64,000 nt of DNA, from assembly GCA_000310025.1 (NCBI GenBank), contig FN649752.1, positions 2,342,766-2,406,765 of the forward strand. The letters run 5' to 3'. Below the pieces are notes generated by a model. The model saw nothing but the letters and a program-made list of their open reading frames with translations, searched no databases and was not told the origin of the DNA. The stretch is from Ectocarpus siliculosus (lineage: Eukaryota > Sar > Phaeophyceae > Ectocarpales > Ectocarpaceae). Made by a program: the position numbers and the translations under genes. Of the stretch, positions 59,201 through 64,000 are shown one piece after another (position 1 is the first letter of the stretch; the number at the start of each line of letters is the position of its first letter).

Positions 59201-62200
59201 TCGCCCCCCCAACCCCTGAAAGACATCGACGGAGCGTACTATCGGCACCTTCAAGCTCTGGTCTCGCTGGTGCATTATTTTCGGAGACGCCACACATGAC
59301 ACGTTCACCCTCACAACGCGTTGCTGTGGCAGTCTGACGTGCTTGGAAACATATGGCGATGAACCCAAGCTCGTTGTCACTTTCCTTTTTATGCCGTAGC
59401 TGGGGGTAGTACGTAGATAGATCTATTACTGTAGATGGGTGCAATTATATAGTGATCCGTGTGGGTCGAAAGTCAAGTGGAGCCGTTAGTGCTCAATTCA
59501 ACAAGCATTGCTTGCCACCTGGCTTCATGATGGGCGCGTTAGATCATGATCTCATTTTCCGTCCTGTCTTAATCTTTCACCCTGCGACAAACAAACGCAC
59601 TCACTTGGAAAGAAAGCTTTTTCTTGCTCTTGGTCTTGTACTCCCTTCAAAACTTTCTCCTTCCCCCGTCGCTTCTCACGCTCCTGTCATCCACGACCAA
59701 TACTTGTCGGGCGAACGCGCATCTCACCTGTTCTCTCTCGAGACGATGGGGTAATCTACTGCCGTACAACACACCGCTCGTTTTTGCCCGGGATCTTGGT
59801 GCCCGGTCCTTGTTGGATGATATGGTTACGAAAGCCTGCTCAAGGACTGCCCATTTTTCGGTGGGACACAATGCTTGTCCTCGGATGACGTGTGCGACTG
59901 CTGTGGCTTTTCGCTTGAGCGCGTTCTTTTTCGTTGCGCTGCAGGTGCCCGTTTTGTAAGAAAGCCAAAGGGTTGATTGAGGATCTGCTCGCAGACCCGG
60001 CTGATTACGAGGTACGTGCCCTTAGAGCTCGCGTCACAACACGACGTGTACATAGAAATCGGGGTTGCGCTGAGGCTGCCATCGATTCGTGAGGCGTCCG
60101 CCAGGGGGCAGGAAGGTGTTATATCCGTTTGTCGTCACCGCCAATTCCACGCCTCAATTCACTTGGCGAACTTTCAGATAGCATTGGCACTGTTTGCGTG
60201 AACTTCAGGTTTGTCGTGGTTTCCCTCCCATCCACGCATAGCACATCTCCGTAACCACAGGTAGGTCCCCCCGTGACCTTCCTGATGCCACCAGCTTACG
60301 TAAACACTGACCCTACCGTGGTTCACCCCCCCGGGGTCGCACGTGGAACGAGTTATTTTTCGTATTTCGTAGGACGCCATTCGTTCTCTAGGACCGACGT
60401 CCCGCTCACACAGTTTCCCGCGTTGATATTCAATTCACTATGACTCTATCTGGAGGGTCAATCAAGAACCAGAGCGACAAATGAGCCGATGTGGGTTAGA
60501 GGCAAGCTCTATCACGCCGTTCACGGTGCATGGCAAGTCGGCTCCCCGTCTTCATCTTTTTCACTCGTTTATCTAGAGGTCCATCCATTCCACCGAGAGT
60601 GAACTTGGCCGAGTCTCAACGGCCACCTTCCCTCCCTCCGTCAGTCGCTCCAGCTCGTAGATGTTTGAAAAACAAAACGCAAGATTCGAAAACTGTTCAC
60701 TTTCCATGGTATGCTCGGTGAATGCCTGCGCCCATGTGAATGCCCCCCCTAAAACAATGTCACCAGCAAAGCACACAATCGCTTGTGAATTCGCTTGTGA
60801 ATTCCCCGGGTCTATCGATTGTGATGGGTCTTCTTCTTTTTGGCCACCCCTCTACGTTTTCGAACGCCCGGGGTATTTTCCCGCTCAATATTGTGCACCC
60901 GCTGCCTGGAGTATTCATGAACTGATCCTGATGGATCTTGAGGTCGTTTTCACTCGGTTATTGTTGTATCTTGGCAACCCGTTCCATCAAATTTCCAAAC
61001 GAGACATACGGTATCCATTCTCGTGAGAAGAAAGCCTGACTCATCCTTGGGCCTTTGCATCGTACGCCAGCCCTTGGAACACGCCGCCGCACCTGTACAC
61101 GTTGCGGTGCTGGAATGAAGAGCGAGTTTTTTTCTGCGGCAGCACGACAGAAGGAGTATCCCATGCCGGCCGTCGGTTAGTGTGTTTCTCCATCCCCGCT
61201 GGTTCGTTCTGCAGTCCGCTCGCCTCAGCGTGCTTGTGTGACCCGACGAAAATAATCGCCACCCCTTGGCCGTGTCTGCACATATCGTTTTTACTCACGC
61301 ATTTCTGGCTGCGGCGGCCTCGCTTGGCGCGGCTTGTATGTTGGGGGTTACGTGGATCGGACGTGTCATTGCGGGCTGGGGGATGCAGTTTGTGGAGCTG
61401 GACGAGAGGCAAGATGGCAACGCTATCCGATACGAGTTGAGCCAGAAGACGGGGAGGACGAGTGTGCCGCAGATCTGGATCGGCGGGGAGTTTGTCGGCG
61501 GCTGCAATGACGGTGCGTGCGAACTGTGCACGTGGTGTTTTAATTCAGGTTGAACACAGAGGTTTAGCACGGTTTTGGGAGTATGGTGTTCGTCTGGCAG
61601 CGGCCAATGTTGTGGGTTTTTGCTTGTCTGTTTTTCTATGTCTACCTGCCTCTCTTTTCTCTCTTTGGGCTTGTGCCCTCTGACTTTGCCTCTGTTTCTT
61701 CTACACATAGTCGGGCAATAGCGCTTGCCCCGCGCACCTCTCGTGCAAAATGCAATCACGGCGGGTGCCACAATTCTACGGCCTCAAGTATTGACACTGT
61801 CGAAACCTCCTTATTTTCTGGTTTCCGACGTGTGGTAAGGACAGGGACATCAAGTGCAGCTTGGTCGCCTCCGACTAGGGAATGTTAGTTGCAGTGGTTT
61901 CTACTCTTTTCTGGTTGGAAGCCGTGATGTGTCCTGTACGCTTTGAAACGTGGGCCTTGTGAACCTGGATAGCAAGGCAGGATGTCCCATACGGAGCAAC
62001 GCGCAGCGATACGGTTTTTGGTACACCTAGTCTTGACGCACGTCGAGGGCTTTGCTCTTCGTTCCTTTTTCAATTGAGAACCACTCGCTGCTGTACCACG
62101 GCACGTTGGGCTTTTACTCACGCTGCTCTCGGGAATGCATCGAACTGAATGCATTGCATCCTCAAGCGCGTGGTGACGTTCCGAGTTTCTAGAAACACGT

Positions 62201-62659
62201 TTTATGGGTTCGAAGGTGTATATACGGTATTGATGTTTTCCCAGCGTGCGCTTCTTCCGCTTGTATTGACATTCAGCGGCCTTGACGTGAACCGAATTCT
62301 CGGGGGTCGCACTCCGCCGGTCGCTCCGTATATGAGCTGCAGCGGTCTCGATTATTTTTCGACAATGTCGAACACGAAACTGGCCCCGAGGCCGGCGTGG
62401 CTGGCGAGCGCTGCACGAGTCCGCGCGCATGATTATGCATCTCGCCCGTGCACGTAAGGAGAAGCCCTGATATGTCACCTCCTCCTATGCATACACCGAA
62501 ACCCCCTTTCACTGTGTGCTTCACCCCGACACCCGTCCTCGTGTAATTGGTGCCGTTCAACCACGAACCATGAAACCAGGCCCAGGCGTCTTCACCTTGA
62601 TGGACAAGGGCGAGCTGGTACCCATGCTGGAATCGGCTGGCTGCGCTTTGAAGAAATGA
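56216..62659 (+). CDS. GRX: Plastid-targeted dithiol glutaredoxin
   Basis: Exons 56216-56313, 58754-59035, 59945-60011, 61389-61512 and 62580-62659 (TGA) join in phase and give 216 residues. Exon 1 encodes a 33-residue leader with a hydrophobic core and FPVAAFVHP, an ASAFAP-like cleavage and import motif, followed by a Ser/Arg/Thr-rich transit stretch at the start of exon 2. The glutaredoxin domain has VVVFSWTRCPFCKKAKGL (CPFC redox centre, split across exons), ELDERQDGN, the TSVPQIW cis-proline loop and GGEFVGGCND for glutathione binding, then a C-terminal helix. It would reduce protein or glutathione disulfides in the plastid. The first intron is 2.4 kb and holds an inverted-repeat element. 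Linking exon 1 to the gene rests on phase and targeting logic; without it, the ATG at 58893 gives a 137-residue protein. Confidence 0.88.
57336..58505. mobile_element. Possible inverted-repeat element in glutaredoxin intron
   Basis: The left end (57336-57389) and the reverse complement of the right end (58452-58505) share about 50 bp, including GACCTATCT, TATGGGGACACATTCTTT and ATCTTGG, with a few mismatches. No transposase frame is seen between them, so this would be a non-autonomous, MITE-like element of about 1.2 kb. Target-site duplications are not obvious. Confidence 0.45.
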
Positions 62660-64000
62660 TGACAATCACACCGTGGTTGAATCAAGTGCCTTGTAGAAGC
62701 AGCGGGCCAACACGAACTCAAAACATCAGCCCTGTTACACCAAACAAGCTGCAGGGAGTTCTTGAATGACCTCTAGAGGAATAAGTAGCGTTTTTTTCGT
62801 GCAGATTTCTAGGGGGTTGGGGGCCATGGCCGTAACCATGCGTAAGAGGGCGGGGTGGACTGTTTGTTTTTGCCCTGCCATCGTCCTGGATCCTGTCGCA
62901 CATTCCTTGGGGTTTGAAACGCAGGACTATCTCAACGAAGACCTGTTCCCAAGCCTATAACCGGCGGTGTGAGGGATGCTGTCTGCACGGGTTAGGAAGC
63001 GATCTCGCCGCGCTGGGAGTGATCGTGGTCTGTCGTTTATTGTGCGAGCTGTGCTCTTCTACTATGATTGTTGTAGGCGACTTCGGGGGGTGCCGTGGCA
63101 ATGTTTCTTGCTCTTGGGGTGCTGTTGGCGCTGTCCACCGTACCTCGTCACAGGAACTTGTACCCTAGGTGAGGTATCCTGAGCATAGAGAAAATCAGTC
63201 TCAGATTCTGTCACAATTTTTCTGTCTCATCACGAAATGATGGTCTTTGTAAGCGAGGCTGGAATTCTGTCACAAAATCCTTGGTGCTTGCTTTTTACTG
63301 GCGACCCCCTAGACCCCAATTTTTGGGGAACCTCTAGGTATATTGCGGTGCATCTCTAGACCTCTCTCGCGTATATTGCGGTGTGCATCATGTCCCACGG
63401 ACAGCGGTGATTGCCATGGCAGTGTGCATCACCTCCCACATAAATGGCATGAACGATTAGACTCCATTGGCATTGGTGGCTGAAATTATACGTCTAGTCT
63501 AAGCTTCGAACTTACCACGTTGAACGATGTGGCGTTTGCAGTCAATATGATTCTTGCGTTGAAGATAGGTGTGATCCAAACCACGGATGTCTACGGTGGT
63601 CACCCTCGGTTTATCCCGGTACAGGCTACGGGTTTTCTATTCAACCCTGGGCAGCAAGTCGCACTCGTCATATCCATTTGGCGACATTGGAAAGGAGCCT
63701 GGAAAGCAGTTATAACTCAAACGGGATTCGTGATCAATACGAGGCATCTATACAACGCCTGGCACGTTGATAGACAGGGCTATCTGACGAAGACGTGACC
63801 AAGGTCAAAGCAGCAGTCGTCGAGGGGGTGTGGGGGCATGCCGGCTAGTCGACCCATCAGTTGGGCGCCCCCGTGGTTTGCAATGGCGAGTCTCCACCGA
63901 TAAAGTGAACTGCGCTGGCCAGTTTTATCTACCAATAATAACGCTGCCGTTTTGAAGAGTAATAACCTGCGTCAGTTGGTTTATGGTACAACTGCTGCGA
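62660..64000. other. 3' flank, no supported gene
   Basis: A plus-strand frame at 63520-63798 (92 codons) has balanced composition but no recognised motif. Around 63325-63450 the blocks GTATATTGCGGTG and GTGTGCATCA each occur twice, suggesting a small local duplication. Nothing else is supported. Confidence 0.45.

Overview
This window is nuclear DNA of a stramenopile, most likely a brown alga of the Ectocarpus type. The evidence is GC-rich multi-exon genes with introns of about 0.1 to 2.4 kb, two N-terminal leaders that look like heterokont plastid-import presequences (hydrophobic signal peptide, then an ASAFAP-like A/C-F junction), an ethylene-receptor-like hybrid histidine kinase, and a Ty3/gypsy-type element. 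Two 100-N gaps mark scaffold joins. Every splice model below was made by eye from GT/GC-AG sites, phase continuity and family alignment; none is backed by transcripts.

Layout. 1-2.7 kb: the 3' part of an unrecognised multi-exon gene (+). 2.7-7.3 kb: gene-poor repeats and unresolved ORFs. 7.3-14.5 kb: a decayed Ty3/gypsy-like retrotransposon (-) carrying an intact-looking NADAR (YbiA-type) domain upstream of its protease. 15.9-19.5 kb: a polyQ/coiled-coil gene (+) with a gap in its low-complexity tail. 21.7-22.4 kb: a single-exon EngB/YihA GTPase (-). 26.2-37.8 kb: a long gene (+) encoding a BTB-domain protein of the KIAA1841/SANBR family. 40.0-45.8 kb: a hybrid histidine kinase (+) with an ethylene-receptor-like membrane sensor. 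47.3-56.0 kb: an RNase II/R-family exoribonuclease of the organellar RNR1 type (-). 56.2-62.7 kb: a glutaredoxin (+), apparently plastid-targeted.

How the genes relate. The exoribonuclease and glutaredoxin genes are divergent, with only 232 bp between their start codons, and both leaders predict plastid import, so they may share a promoter and be co-regulated in organelle maintenance. The EngB GTPase would act in organellar ribosome assembly. The other genes show no obvious functional link.

Most notable: the NADAR domain inside the retroelement; the ethylene-receptor-like kinase that keeps the Cys/His copper ligands but has Glu at the Asp25 position; and a sequencing artefact at 31.0-31.7 kb in which both sides of a poly-C tract carry degraded copies of the opposite flank, so the gap there is probably false. 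Introns and intergenic DNA hold tRNA-like SINE copies, minisatellites, a long perfect hairpin and an inverted-repeat element.
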